From: Gimesia sp.
GTDB lineage: Bacteria > Planctomycetota > Planctomycetia > Planctomycetales > Planctomycetaceae
Reading direction: 5' to 3'
Assembly (NCBI RefSeq): GCF_040219335.1
Contig: NZ_JAVJSQ010000007.1
Coordinates: forward strand, 186,001-250,000
DNA length: 64,000 bases
The notes below the pieces were generated by a model, which was given only the letters and a program-made list of their open reading frames with translations, was not told the DNA's origin and searched no databases. Positions 27,481-39,546 of the stretch are shown one piece after another (the first letter of the stretch is position 1; every line of letters starts with the position of its first letter). Made by a program: the position numbers and the translations under genes.

Positions 27481-27960
27481 ATGAGCATCGAGGCAAAAAT
27501 TCAGGAACTGAATCTGGAACTCCCTGAAGCCCCCAAACCAGGTGGAATCTATAACCCCGTCGTCCAGGTGGAAGACATGCTGTATATCTCCGGTCATGGC
27601 CCCGTCAAAACGGATGGGTCTATGCACAAAGGACGGGTTGGCGAAGAAATCACCGAAGAACAGGGGGTCGAAGCTGCCCGCGCTGTTGGTCTGACCATGC
27701 TGGCGACCCTCAAACAGTACCTGGGTGACCTGAATCGCATCGATCGCTTCGTCAAAGTGCTCGGCATGGTCAATGCCGCCCCCGATTTCAAACATCATCC
27801 GCAGGTCATCAACGGCTTCAGCGATCTGATGGTGCAGATTTTCGGCGAAAATGGTCGCGCCGCCCGCAGTGCCGTCGGCATGGGTTCACTGCCCGGAAAT
27901 ATCTCTGTCGAAGTCGAAGCCATCGTGCTGCTCAAGAAAGAAGCCCGGGCCTCCATCTGA
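27481..27960 (+). CDS. RidA family (YjgF/YER057c/UK114) protein
   Basis: A 159-residue RidA-like protein: VEDMLYISGHGPVKTDGSMHKGRVGEEITEEQGVEAARAVGLTMLATLKQYLGDLNRIDRFVKVLGMVNA, then FGENGRAARSAVGMGSLPGNISVEVEAIVLL. The Arg expected to hold the carboxylate of enamine/imine intermediates is in the ARSAVG motif. RidA deaminates reactive enamines; some subfamilies have other roles. It is slightly longer at the N terminus than canonical RidA and resembles the YjgF-like group with the GxVGEEIT motif. AGGA lies eight bases before ATG. A strong terminator follows. Confidence 0.93.
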   Translation: MSIEAKIQELNLELPEAPKPGGIYNPVVQVEDMLYISGHGPVKTDGSMHKGRVGEEITEEQGVEAARAVGLTMLATLKQYLGDLNRIDRFVKVLGMVNAAPDFKHHPQVINGFSDLMVQIFGENGRAARSAVGMGSLPGNISVEVEAIVLLKKEARASI

Positions 27961-28012
27961 TCTGGATGCTCCGAACGCTCCTTTTTCGCTGAAACTGATA
28001 TTCTGAACACGC

Positions 28013-28050
28013 ATTTTACCCCGATTCACCTTCCCGAATCGGGGTAAAAT
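28013..28050. terminator. Strong 15-bp inverted repeat after the RidA gene
   Basis: ATTTTACCCCGATTC pairs perfectly with GAATCGGGGTAAAAT around an eight-base loop. A-rich and T-rich flanks on both sides of a GC core make it a possible bidirectional terminator; it lies 53 bases after the stop of the RidA gene and 83 bases before the next gene. Confidence 0.8.
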
Positions 28051-28132
28051 CATTAAAAAACAGCTTCAACTCCGTTCAAATTGACGTTTTATGGGAAGGG
28101 ACACCTTCTCACTGTGAGAAAGGATTCTCATC

Positions 28133-29380
28133 GTGCCTGCGGCAGATCTGATTATCTTCGGAGGAGGCATTGCCGGCCTCTGGACCCTGAGCGAAGCCAC
28201 GCGGCGGGGATACCGGTGTTTTCTGCTCGAAGCTTTCGAACTGGGCAGCGGACAGACCATCGCTTCCCAGGGTATTATTCACGGCGGATTAAAATACACA
28301 CTGCAGGGCATGATGACCGGATCCGCACGCGGAATCCGTGAGATGCCGCTGATCTGGCGGAAATCCCTCACCGGCGAACAAACGCCCGATCTCTCGCAGA
28401 CCAAAGTCCGCTCACCCCACTGCTATCTCTGGCGAACCGAATCCCTCTCCTCACGGCTGGGAATGTTCGGTGCCAAAATGGGTCTCCGCGTCGCACCCCG
28501 GAGTCTGACCGCTGACGAAACACCGTCGGTCCTCGCCGGCTGCCCCGGTTCCATCGGCGTCATGGAGGAACAGGTGATCTCTCCCTTCAGCCTGATCAGC
28601 AATCTGGCACAAACGCACGCCGACCAGATTTTCAAATATGATCCCGCACAGCTGACCTTTCAAACAGACACATATGGAAACATCACCGCAGTTCAACTGC
28701 AGACCACCGAGGACGATCCGCTTACGATCAACACTCGCTCTGTTCTGCTGACTGCCGGCAGCGGTAACGAATCGCTTCGCACCCAGGCACGCCCGGATGC
28801 CGTTTCTCAGACCGCCCCCTTCATGCAACGACGCCCCCTGCACATGGTTCTCGTGCGGGGTAACCTGCCACCGTTCAACGGGCACTGTGTCGACGGCGCT
28901 AAAACACGGGTGACGATCACTTCAGATACCGACTCCCAGGGACGCACTGTCTGGCAACTGGGAGGCCAGATCGCCGAACAGGGCGTAGGTCAGTCACGAC
29001 AGGAACTCGTCGCTCACGCTGCCCGGGAGCTAAAGGCTGTCATGCCCGGGATCAACGTCTCCGGCCTGGAATGGACTTCGTACCAGGTTGATCGTGCCGA
29101 AGGAGCCACGAAGTCAGGCCTGCGACCGGAAACGCCTCAACTGGTTGTCGAAGGAAACCTGATCACCGCCTGGCCTACCAAACTGGCTTTGGCACCACAG
29201 CTGGCAGAAGATGTGTTCGACTGCCTCAAGAAACAGGGAATCTCGCCTGCGTCTGGCAAGCATTCCGATCTCACGGCACTCCAGAAATTAGCCCGCCCCA
29301 CTGTCGCGCTGCCTCCCTGGGAAACAGCATCGGAGTGGCTGACACTGGAAGAGAACGACGCACGTACTACCGCCGCCTGA
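28133..29380 (+). CDS. FAD-dependent oxidoreductase (DAO family)
   Basis: A 415-residue flavoprotein. The Rossmann dinucleotide motif is IIFGGGIAGLWTLSEATRRGYRCFLLE at the N terminus, followed by GSGQTIASQGIIHGGLKY, the FAD contact loop seen in DAO-family enzymes such as glycerol-3-phosphate dehydrogenase and hydroxyglutarate oxidase. A second GSGNES motif is near residue 205. The start is GTG with AAGGA upstream. It is 19 bases before the aldo/keto reductase gene, and the LutABC operon follows, so a role in oxidising a hydroxy acid is possible. No membrane segment. Confidence 0.85.
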   Translation: MPAADLIIFGGGIAGLWTLSEATRRGYRCFLLEAFELGSGQTIASQGIIHGGLKYTLQGMMTGSARGIREMPLIWRKSLTGEQTPDLSQTKVRSPHCYLWRTESLSSRLGMFGAKMGLRVAPRSLTADETPSVLAGCPGSIGVMEEQVISPFSLISNLAQTHADQIFKYDPAQLTFQTDTYGNITAVQLQTTEDDPLTINTRSVLLTAGSGNESLRTQARPDAVSQTAPFMQRRPLHMVLVRGNLPPFNGHCVDGAKTRVTITSDTDSQGRTVWQLGGQIAEQGVGQSRQELVAHAARELKAVMPGINVSGLEWTSYQVDRAEGATKSGLRPETPQLVVEGNLITAWPTKLALAPQLAEDVFDCLKKQGISPASGKHSDLTALQKLARPTVALPPWETASEWLTLEENDARTTAA

Positions 29381-29399
29381 AGCAGAAAGACTCATCAGC

Positions 29400-30176
29400 A
29401 TGCAATATCGTCCCCTGGGAAATACGGGTGCTTCCATCAGTGCTCTTGGCTTCGGCGCGTTCAAGATCGGTCGCAATCAGCAGATCAAATACAGTCAGGC
29501 TTACGACCTGCCCGATGACGCCACCACCGAAACGCTGCTCAACTCGATTCTCGATCTGGGTATCAATCACTTCGACACGGCACCCGCGTATGGCATCAGC
29601 GAAGAACGTATCGGCCGCTTTCTGTCACACCGCCGCACTGAGTTTCTGCTGTCGACCAAAATCGGTGAGACCTTTGAAAACGGACAATCAAACTACGACT
29701 ATTCTCGCGCGAGTCTGACCGCCAGCCTGGAGCGGAGTCTGCAACGCCTCAAGACCGATGTGCTGGACATGGTCCTGATTCACTCCAACGGAGACGATCA
29801 GAAAATTCTTAACGACAGCGATGCCGTAGAGGTCCTGCAGTCGTTTCAAGAGGCGGGCAAGATTCGCTGGATCGGTCTGTCTGGAAAAACCGTGGCAGGT
29901 GGCACTGCGGCTCTGAAGTGGGCTGATCTCTTGATGGTCGAATATCACCTCGAAGATCCTTCGCACGCAGAGCTGATTCAACGCGCTGCAGACCAGGGTG
30001 TCGGCATTCTGGTCAAAAAAGGGCTCGCTTCCGGACATCTTCCCCCTGCGGAAGCGATCTCGTTTGTCCTCGAAAATCCCGGTGTCAGTAATCTGGTTGT
30101 GGGTGGTTTGAATCTCGCGCACATCGAAAAAAACTGGCAAACCGCGGGTGCCGTCTCTCTGAGACCCGCCGCATAA
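29400..30176 (+). CDS. Aldo/keto reductase
   Basis: A 258-residue (beta/alpha)8 NAD(P)H-dependent reductase. The tetrad is present: Asp and Tyr in NHFDTAPAYGISEERIG, Lys in LLSTKIGE and His in DMVLIHSNG. It is shorter than typical 300-residue members because the C-terminal cofactor-binding part is abbreviated, ending VGGLNLAHIEKNW. It is transcribed directly after the flavoprotein gene, with a 19-base gap, so both probably form an operon. Substrate unknown. Confidence 0.9.
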   Translation: MQYRPLGNTGASISALGFGAFKIGRNQQIKYSQAYDLPDDATTETLLNSILDLGINHFDTAPAYGISEERIGRFLSHRRTEFLLSTKIGETFENGQSNYDYSRASLTASLERSLQRLKTDVLDMVLIHSNGDDQKILNDSDAVEVLQSFQEAGKIRWIGLSGKTVAGGTAALKWADLLMVEYHLEDPSHAELIQRAADQGVGILVKKGLASGHLPPAEAISFVLENPGVSNLVVGGLNLAHIEKNWQTAGAVSLRPAA

Positions 30177-30397
30177 GTACGCTCAATCCTCTTTGAATCA
30201 GGGGCACAGGAATTACGCAGGAAGATTTAATATCTCACAGAGGCTTCCCTTCTGAGTGCATTGACCGCGATTTCTCACTGAACGTCCGCATTCTCAACTC
30301 GTGGTCGGCTTGGCATTCATGACCCGGAGGACTATAAAAGAGAGAGTATCAGTGATTGAATTGAGAACCCTTCGAAACCCCTGATGAGTTTCCTGCC

Positions 30398-31144
30398 ATG
30401 CCGCCCAAAGTTGGCCTGTTTATCCCCTGTTATGTTGATCAGCTGTTCCCGCAGGTGGGGATTGCCACTCTGAAAATCCTCGAGCATTTCGGGGTCGAAG
30501 TCGACTATCCCGAAAGCCAGACCTGCTGCGGTCAACCGATGGCCAACACCGGCTGTACGAATGAAGTCGGACCGCTGGCAAAACGCTTCGTCGAGATTTT
30601 CAAAGCATACGACGCCGTCGTCTGCCCCTCGGGAAGTTGTGTCTCGATGGTCACGCATCACTACGACGAATATTTCCAGAACGATGCCGACTACGAAAAC
30701 CTCAAAGGTAAAACCTATGAGTTCACAGACTACCTGACCACCGTAATGGGAGTAAAACAGTTCGCGGGTCGCTTCCCTCACAAGGTCGGCCTGCATCAGA
30801 GCTGTCACGGTTTACGAGAACTCCGTCTGGCCAGTTCCAGTGAAGTCGTAGGCGAACCCTTTGGAAACGCCCGGGCCCTGCTCGAAAGTATTGAGGGGGT
30901 CGAGATCACCCAGTTGCAGCGGCCCGACGAATGCTGCGGCTTCGGGGGAACGTTCTCCGTGGCGGAAGAAGCGGTCTCCTGCATGATGGGCGAAGACCGC
31001 GTCCACGATCACGAGCAGGCGGGCACCGAAGTCCTCACCGCTTTGGACATGTCCTGCCTGATGCATCTGAATGGCATCATCCGTCGGCAGAAGAAACCGA
31101 TCCGGGTGATGCACATCTCCGAAATTTTTGCTGAGTGTTTATAA
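30398..31144 (+). CDS. lutA: L-lactate utilisation protein LutA (CCG-domain)
   Basis: A 248-residue (Fe-S)-binding protein with two CCG domains. The Cys motifs are ESQTCCGQPMANTGC (near residue 47) and RPDECCGFGGTFSV (near residue 187), the ligand set for an Fe-S cluster or heterodisulfide-type site. LutA is one subunit of the LutABC complex oxidising L-lactate to pyruvate. It is followed one base later by lutB and then lutC, the standard order. The start has no strong ribosome site. Confidence 0.93.
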   Translation: MPPKVGLFIPCYVDQLFPQVGIATLKILEHFGVEVDYPESQTCCGQPMANTGCTNEVGPLAKRFVEIFKAYDAVVCPSGSCVSMVTHHYDEYFQNDADYENLKGKTYEFTDYLTTVMGVKQFAGRFPHKVGLHQSCHGLRELRLASSSEVVGEPFGNARALLESIEGVEITQLQRPDECCGFGGTFSVAEEAVSCMMGEDRVHDHEQAGTEVLTALDMSCLMHLNGIIRRQKKPIRVMHISEIFAECL

Positions 31145-31145
31145 C

Positions 31146-32516
31146 ATGCCTTCACATCCCCAATTAGCAGCCGAATTCATCGAGAACAAAGACCGTGCGC
31201 ACTGGCATGATCAGTCGCTCTGGTTCGTTCGCTCCAAGCGGGACAAAGCCGTCAACCAGCTCCCCGAATGGGAACTGCTCCGCGAACAGGCTTCACAGAT
31301 TAAACAGCACACGGTTTCCGATCTGCCAAACCTGCTCGAAGAATTCGAACGCAACGCGACTGCCCGCGGCGTGCACGTCCATTGGGCCCGTAACGCGACC
31401 GAGCATAACGAAATCGTCCATGGCATTCTGAAACAGCACAACGTGAGCCGCGTGGTCAAAAGCAAGTCGATGCTCACCGAAGAATGTCATCTCAACCCTT
31501 ACCTCGAACGGCATGGAATTGAGATCATCGACACCGACCTCGGCGAACGCATCGTCCAGATGCAGAACATGCCTCCCAGTCACATCGTCATGCCCGCGAT
31601 TCACATCAAGAAGGAAGAGATCGGCGAGCTGTTCCACGAAAAACTGGGTACCGAAAAAGGGGCCACCGATCCCCAGTACCTGACCGAAGCCGCCCGGCAG
31701 CATCTCCGGCAGAAGTTCATCCAGGCCGAAGCTGGTATTACCGGGGTCAACTTTGCGATCGCAGAGACCGGCGGTTTTGTCGTCTGCACGAATGAAGGCA
31801 ACGCAGACCTGGGAACCTCGCTCAACAAACTGCACATCGCCTGTATGGGCATCGAAAAACTGATTCCCCGTGCCGGCGATTTGAGCGTCTTCCTCCGGCT
31901 GCTGGCCCGCTCCGCCACCGGACAGCCGATTACCACCTATTCCTCACACTTCCATGGACCGGCCCCCGGACAGGAAATGCACATTGTTCTCCTGGACAAT
32001 GGTCGCAGTGAAATTTCAGGTAGTGATGAATTCCGTCGCTCGCTGAACTGCATCCGCTGTGCCGCCTGTATGAATACCTGCCCCGTCTACCGACGCAGTG
32101 GCGGATACAGTTACAGCAACACAGTTCCCGGACCCATCGGTTCGATCCTCGGACCGGCCCGTGATCCAAAAGAGAACTCCTCGCTGCCGTTCGCCTGCAG
32201 TCTGTGTGGATCCTGCACCGACGTCTGTCCGGTCAAAATCGATCTGCATCATCAGCTGCTCACCTGGCGGAAAGAAATTCGCATCAAGGGCTTCCTCCCC
32301 TTCTCCAAGCGGATCTCCATGAAGATGATGTCCTGGATGATGCAGGCACCGAAGCTCTATAAACTGTCCGGTAAGCTGGCACGCTGGATCGTACCAAAGC
32401 TACCCCGCTTCCTGCTGTATAATCGCCTGAACGACTGGGGAAAACAGCGGGAGCTGCCCGAGTTCCCCAAACAGAGTTTCCGGGAATGGATGAAAGAGAA
32501 TCATGACAAAAAGTAA
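31146..32516 (+). CDS. lutB: L-lactate utilisation protein LutB (ferredoxin-type subunit)
   Basis: A 456-residue protein with an N-terminal LUD domain (about residues 60-295: HWARNATEHNEIVHGIL, MLTEECHLNPYLE, GITGVNFAIAETGGFVVCTNEGN) and two 4Fe-4S motifs, CIRCAACMNTCPVYRRSGG and CSLCGSCTDVCPVKIDLH, near residues 308 and 358. The start is the ATG one base after the lutA stop; an upstream in-frame ATG inside lutA is less likely. It moves electrons from lactate oxidation with LutA and LutC. The C-terminal tail of about 60 residues is basic. Confidence 0.94.
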   Translation: MPSHPQLAAEFIENKDRAHWHDQSLWFVRSKRDKAVNQLPEWELLREQASQIKQHTVSDLPNLLEEFERNATARGVHVHWARNATEHNEIVHGILKQHNVSRVVKSKSMLTEECHLNPYLERHGIEIIDTDLGERIVQMQNMPPSHIVMPAIHIKKEEIGELFHEKLGTEKGATDPQYLTEAARQHLRQKFIQAEAGITGVNFAIAETGGFVVCTNEGNADLGTSLNKLHIACMGIEKLIPRAGDLSVFLRLLARSATGQPITTYSSHFHGPAPGQEMHIVLLDNGRSEISGSDEFRRSLNCIRCAACMNTCPVYRRSGGYSYSNTVPGPIGSILGPARDPKENSSLPFACSLCGSCTDVCPVKIDLHHQLLTWRKEIRIKGFLPFSKRISMKMMSWMMQAPKLYKLSGKLARWIVPKLPRFLLYNRLNDWGKQRELPEFPKQSFREWMKENHDKK

Positions 32517-33129
32517 AGACGACATTCTCAGCAAGCTCCGGAAACAGTCGGTCCCTCCCGTCGAACTCCCCAACCTGGAAACTCCCGAACTCAAACAGCG
32601 GTGGATTCAATATCCCGATCCGACGGCGCAGTTCACCGAGGTCCTTTCCGGCGTCGGTGGAATCTGCCTGCAGGTTAAAGACGTTGCCGAAGCGACACAG
32701 AAACTCGCAGAAATGCCTGCATTCACTGATGCCAAAAAAGTCTGTTCGCAGATCTCCGAATGCGGCAATCCGAATGTTTCGATCTCCGAAATCACTGACC
32801 CCCACGATTTTGAAGACATCGATTTTGCGATTCTTCCCGGCGAATTCGCGGTCGCAGAAAACGGCGCCGTCTGGATTACTAACGACGGCGGACCAGCGCG
32901 GGTACTCTACTTTCTCGCACAACACGTCGCCCTGCTCGTACCTGCTTCCGCAGTGATCAACAACATGGCCGAAGCTTACGAACGACTCGCCTTTGCAGGG
33001 AACAGCTTTGGAACCTTCATGTCCGGCCCGTCGAAAACGGCCGACATCGAACAGTCACTGGTGATCGGAGCCCACGGCGCACGCTCCCTGATCGTCTTCC
33101 TCGTCGAAGATGCATTTCAGACGAACTGA
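32503..33129 (+). CDS. lutC: L-lactate utilisation protein LutC
   Basis: A 208-residue LUD-domain protein overlapping the end of lutB by 14 bases, so translation is coupled. Typical features are the N-terminal helical KDDILSKLRKQ, NGAVWITNDGGPARVLYFLAQHVALLVPAS and the terminal GPSKTADIEQSLVIGAHGARSLIVFLVE, which resembles the conserved GPSRTADIE motif of the family. It completes the lutABC operon for growth on lactate. No LutR-type regulator or lactate permease is seen nearby. Confidence 0.93.
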   Translation: MTKSKDDILSKLRKQSVPPVELPNLETPELKQRWIQYPDPTAQFTEVLSGVGGICLQVKDVAEATQKLAEMPAFTDAKKVCSQISECGNPNVSISEITDPHDFEDIDFAILPGEFAVAENGAVWITNDGGPARVLYFLAQHVALLVPASAVINNMAEAYERLAFAGNSFGTFMSGPSKTADIEQSLVIGAHGARSLIVFLVEDAFQTN

Positions 33130-33276
33130 CGGGAAATTCCAAAAATCTTGTAACCCGTTTCCGCTCAGACAGGTACACTGGAACAGACGCTCCGGTTCTC
33201 ACTTGAGATCCGGTCCGTTCCCTGTTTCCATTGTCATCTATCCATTGATTCTTCTTTGATATGAAGGGGTTCTGCC

Positions 33277-34953
33277 GTGCAGACATTGTCGAGGACTTCA
33301 CTGTTTCAACGCGTGACTCTGACCCTCTCCTTTCTGGCCATCAGCACCCTGGCCCTGGCGCAACCCAAAACAGACGAACCCCGCAAAGACAAAATCGACT
33401 GGAATCAGCCCATCGCCGTGGCGTCGATCGCCAGCATCGACCGGGTCCTGGATGATGTCGACTATATGTTCTCGACCATCGACAAACCCGAGTATCCCGC
33501 GATGATCAAAGGCTTCCTGGCCCAGTATCGCAACCTGGAGGGCATTGATAAAACCAGACCACTGGGCGCCTTTGTCTTTCTGAAAGAAGGCATCTCGCCG
33601 CAACCTGAGGTCGTCGGCTTTATCCCCATCAAAGACCTGGATGCTCTGAAAACAACACTCGAAGAAGTCGGCATTCTCCTCAACCCGGTTCCCGACCAGG
33701 AGAACCGTTACACGGTCGCCCTGCCACAATTCTCCCTGCACCTGAAAATGGCCCATGACTACGCCTTCGTGCAGATCAAAAGCGAAGCCCTCGACCGCGA
33801 CTTTTACAACCCCGACGAATTCACCACAGCGCTGGCAGAAAAATACGACATCGCAGCATCTCTGCTGTTGAAGAATGTTCCCGAACCGATGCGGATGATG
33901 GCTGTCGATCTGGCCAGTGCCCGCATCGACGATCAACTGCAGAAGAAAGAGAGCGAAACGGACCTCCAGTTCGAAAGTCGCAAAGCCACAACCATGATGA
34001 TCTTCAAGCAGTTCCAGACGATTGCCAAAGAGGGTGCTGCGTTGACCTTTGGTTACGAACTCTCCCGGGAGAAAAAACAGATTCTGCTGCATTTCGGCAT
34101 CGAAGCCAAACCGGGAACCGATTTAACCAAACAGCTGGAAGCACTCTCTCAGAAAGCCAGCCAGTACTCCTACCTGAATGCCGCCGACTCCGATGTGCTC
34201 GGATACACGATCGTTCCCCTGCACAAAGACATCGAACAGAAGATGTTGCTCGACGTCATCGAACAGTCGAAATCCAATGTGCCTCCCGTGTTTTTCGGCA
34301 GCGAAGCCAACCCGGGACCAGCCGCGAAAGTCTTCAAATCGGCTGAATCAACGGTCAAGTCCGGGAAACTCGATGCCCACATCAAACTGGTTCAGAACGG
34401 CGACGAGAAACTGGCATTGATCGGTGCTTTGAAACTCCAGGAGGCGGCTTCGTTCCGCGAAGGCCTGCAGGAATTCTTCGATCTGATCTCCCAGGCAGAA
34501 GACACCAAAGGCATCAAAGCCAAGGTGGCCGAGGTCGAAGGTGTCGTCATTCATCAAATCTCTCCCGATGATGTGAAAAACAATGCCCGGGATATCTTCG
34601 GGGAAAACCCCGTCATTTTCCTCGGCTGCAGTGATACAGAGTGCTGGGTCGCCATGGGCGAACCATCGAGCCTGGAACTGCTCTCCGCCTCGATCTCCGC
34701 AGCAGCCAAACAGGGTAAACAGACAAAACCCGGCTCCCCCTTCCTGTTCTCTTTGAAATTCGCTTCGATTCTCCCCCTGGCCAGTCAGAAGAATAAGGAT
34801 CCGGAATTTGTGGAATCCGCGAAAGTCGCCTTCGCTACCGGTGGCGATCTGGTAACCTTTTCTCCTAAAATCACCGCCAGTCAGTTCAGCCTGAACCTCG
34901 AACTGGGTGAAGGGTTCATTCGGCTGTTTTCCCTCGCGATAGCCAATAGATAG
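33277..34953 (+). CDS. Secreted protein of unknown function (558 residues)
   Basis: Residues 1-29 form a signal peptide (VTLTLSFLAISTLALAQP). The mature part is hydrophilic, alternating beta and helix, with DRVLDDVDYMFSTIDKPEYPAMIKGFLAQY, PLGAFVFLKEG, GFIPIKDLDALKTTLEEVG, then a domain rich in Lys/Asp/Glu and a C-terminal serine-rich stretch before LASQKN. The start is a GTG. I do not recognise the family; the phrase layout (a value predicted per layer, followed by a comparison loop) is seen in large planctomycete secreted proteins. No Cys pair or catalytic motif is obvious. It lies 13 bases before truD and may share its transcript. Confidence 0.7.
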   Translation: MQTLSRTSLFQRVTLTLSFLAISTLALAQPKTDEPRKDKIDWNQPIAVASIASIDRVLDDVDYMFSTIDKPEYPAMIKGFLAQYRNLEGIDKTRPLGAFVFLKEGISPQPEVVGFIPIKDLDALKTTLEEVGILLNPVPDQENRYTVALPQFSLHLKMAHDYAFVQIKSEALDRDFYNPDEFTTALAEKYDIAASLLLKNVPEPMRMMAVDLASARIDDQLQKKESETDLQFESRKATTMMIFKQFQTIAKEGAALTFGYELSREKKQILLHFGIEAKPGTDLTKQLEALSQKASQYSYLNAADSDVLGYTIVPLHKDIEQKMLLDVIEQSKSNVPPVFFGSEANPGPAAKVFKSAESTVKSGKLDAHIKLVQNGDEKLALIGALKLQEAASFREGLQEFFDLISQAEDTKGIKAKVAEVEGVVIHQISPDDVKNNARDIFGENPVIFLGCSDTECWVAMGEPSSLELLSASISAAAKQGKQTKPGSPFLFSLKFASILPLASQKNKDPEFVESAKVAFATGGDLVTFSPKITASQFSLNLELGEGFIRLFSLAIANR

Positions 34954-34966
34954 TAGAATTCCCCGT

Positions 34967-36037
34967 ATGTCTGAGTCCGAAATCGAAACACTCCCTTTTC
35001 TGACACCAGACTTACCGGGGATCGGCGGCCAGCTGAAACAGACCCCCGAGGACTTCGTCGTCGACGAAATTCCCGTCTACGAACCCACGGGAGCCGGCGA
35101 ACACCTGTTCCTCTGGATTGAGAAACGGGACGTCTCTGCCCCCTACCTGGTGAAGAACCTGGCCCGCATACTGCAAGTCAATCCACGCGATATCGGCGTC
35201 GCCGGACTCAAAGACCGCTTTGCAGTCACACGTCAATATGTGTCTGTCCCCGCCGAATGCGAACCCCTGGTTGATACCTTCGAATTCACCGGCATCCAGA
35301 TTCTCAAAGCGATCCGTCACGAGAACAAACTCAAAACCGGGCACCTCAAAGGGAATCGCTTCTCGATTATCGTCCGCGATACAGAAGACAACGCCTTCGA
35401 AAAAGCGCAAGCGATTCAGGAACAGATCGCCCAGACCGGCTTTCCGAATTACTACGGTGCCCAGCGGATGGGTCGCGACAACGAGACCTTCGATATGGGG
35501 CTCAAACTGCTTCAGGGAAAACGGGTCCCGGGAAAATACATGCGAAATAAAGCCCTCAAGCGGCTGGCCCTCTCGGCAGTGCAGTCGGCGCTGTTCAATC
35601 GCGCGCTCGCCAACCGGATTCTTGCCGGTCAGCAGCAGACCGTTCAAATGGGAGATGTCATGCAGGTCTGTGCGTCGGGGGGACTGTTCGTCGTTGAAGA
35701 TGTCGCCGCAGAACAGCAAAGGTTCGATCAGGGAGAAACCATGATCACCGGCCCCCTGTTCGGTCCGAAAATGAAACAGCCGACTCAGGAAACATCCGCA
35801 CAGGAACAGCAGGTCCTAAACGACTTTGGACTGGAGCCCGATCTGTTTAACCGCTATAAAAAACTGACCGCGGGAACCAGGCGCCCCTACCTGATCCGGC
35901 CGGAAGCACTCCAGCTGGAACCGACAGAGAACGGGGTTCGATTCGAGTTCACGCTCCCCTCCGGCGTGTATGCGACCATGCTGCTCAGGGAGTTCATGAA
36001 AACAGAACTCGCCGGGGATACGACCGAGACAAGTTAA
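34967..36037 (+). CDS. truD: tRNA pseudouridine(13) synthase TruD
   Basis: A 356-residue TruD family enzyme that isomerises U13 in tRNA. The N-terminal PEDFVVDEIPVYEPTGAGEHLFLWIEKR matches the family's FxVxE-like start. The catalytic Asp is in GLKDRFAVTRQYVS (near residue 85) and the second signature is GFPNYYGAQRMGRDNETFDMGLKLLQG. The TRUD insertion domain follows, with the C-terminal RPYLIRPEALQLE and LPSGVYATMLLREFMK. It is close behind the unknown secreted protein and 15 bases before hpt. Confidence 0.95.
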   Translation: MSESEIETLPFLTPDLPGIGGQLKQTPEDFVVDEIPVYEPTGAGEHLFLWIEKRDVSAPYLVKNLARILQVNPRDIGVAGLKDRFAVTRQYVSVPAECEPLVDTFEFTGIQILKAIRHENKLKTGHLKGNRFSIIVRDTEDNAFEKAQAIQEQIAQTGFPNYYGAQRMGRDNETFDMGLKLLQGKRVPGKYMRNKALKRLALSAVQSALFNRALANRILAGQQQTVQMGDVMQVCASGGLFVVEDVAAEQQRFDQGETMITGPLFGPKMKQPTQETSAQEQQVLNDFGLEPDLFNRYKKLTAGTRRPYLIRPEALQLEPTENGVRFEFTLPSGVYATMLLREFMKTELAGDTTETS

Positions 36038-36052
36038 CGAAAGGATGTCGCT

Positions 36053-36574
36053 GTGAAAGTTCTTATTGACCAGGACCAGATCAACTCACGGGTGATCGCG
36101 CTCGGACGCGAACTGGCCCAGGAATACCAGGGACGCCCCTTAACGATTATCGGCATCCTCGCCGGCAGCCTGGTTCTGCTGGCAGACCTGATTCGTGCCA
36201 TCGATGTACCGCATCAGGTCGGACTGCTCCAGGCATCCAGCTATCGCGGCAAATCGACCAAACCAGGTGAGCTGTTCGTCAACCTGGATTATCTGCCCGA
36301 CCTCAGCGAACGCGATGTCCTGCTGGTCGACGATATTTTCGATACCGGGAAAACCATGCAGAAGGTCATGGCACAAATCAGCGAGCAGGAACCACGCTCA
36401 CTGAAAACCGCAGTCCTGCTCTGGAAAGAGGAAGCCACCGAAGTCGATTTCGGACCGGACTATCACTGCTTCAAAATTCCCGATCACTTCGTCGTCGGCT
36501 ACGGTCTGGACTTCAACAACGAGTATCGGCACCTTCCGTTCATTGCTTCTCTGGAAGGCTCCGATCTCGTCTGA
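36053..36574 (+). CDS. hpt: Hypoxanthine phosphoribosyltransferase
   Basis: A 173-residue type I phosphoribosyltransferase. The PRPP-binding motif is DVLLVDDIFDTGKTMQKV near residue 85, the pyrophosphate loop is GILAGSLVLLADL and the purine-binding end is PDHFVVGYGLDFNNEYRHLPFIASL. The start is GTG with AAGGA about nine bases before it. It salvages hypoxanthine/guanine to IMP/GMP. It is convergent with gyrB; a small hairpin lies between the genes. Confidence 0.94.
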   Translation: MKVLIDQDQINSRVIALGRELAQEYQGRPLTIIGILAGSLVLLADLIRAIDVPHQVGLLQASSYRGKSTKPGELFVNLDYLPDLSERDVLLVDDIFDTGKTMQKVMAQISEQEPRSLKTAVLLWKEEATEVDFGPDYHCFKIPDHFVVGYGLDFNNEYRHLPFIASLEGSDLV

Positions 36575-36588
36575 TTCGCCAGCTGAAG

Positions 36589-39145
<2,557 letters not shown>

Positions 39146-39183
39146 TTAGTGACGGACGGCAAACAGAAATTTCCCATTCCATT

Positions 39184-39543
39184 TTACCCCTGCCTGCTGT
39201 CCTGGTTTGTTTTCGATTTCAATCGGAACCGCATGTCGCGGACGTTCTGTTTTCCATACTCTTTCTGCAGCTTCTGCAGCAGCGACATCTTGTGAAACGA
39301 ATTCAGCTCGTTCAACAGAGCCGAATTGTCGACGCCGATCTGCACGATCCGGTTCTTGATACCCAGGATCGTGGTCTGGCTGGCAATCTTTTCGCCGGCC
39401 ACCTGTTGCCAGGCCTGTTTCAGTCGCTGATCTCCCTGAACCCGAGCCAGCCCTTTCATCGCAATCAGTTCCGAGAGCACCTGGGAGACAGGTGTCGCGG
39501 CCGGAATCGCGCGGCAGGTCTTGAATTCGTATTTCTCTGACAT
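39184..39543 (-). CDS. DUF721 protein, DciA-like helicase partner
   Basis: A 119-residue DUF721 protein. The family core is present: LKQAWQQVAGEKIASQTTILGIKNRIVQIGVDNSALLNELNSFHKMSLLQKL. DciA, the ancestral bacterial partner that brings the replicative helicase DnaB to DNA, contains this domain, and its location between dnaN and gyrB supports that role. The start overlaps the dnaN stop region by a three-base gap. DnaC/DnaI-type loaders are absent from the window. The exact function in this lineage is inference. Confidence 0.85.
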   Translation of the reverse strand: MSEKYEFKTCRAIPAATPVSQVLSELIAMKGLARVQGDQRLKQAWQQVAGEKIASQTTILGIKNRIVQIGVDNSALLNELNSFHKMSLLQKLQKEYGKQNVRDMRFRLKSKTNQDSRQG

Positions 39544-39546
39544 GAA

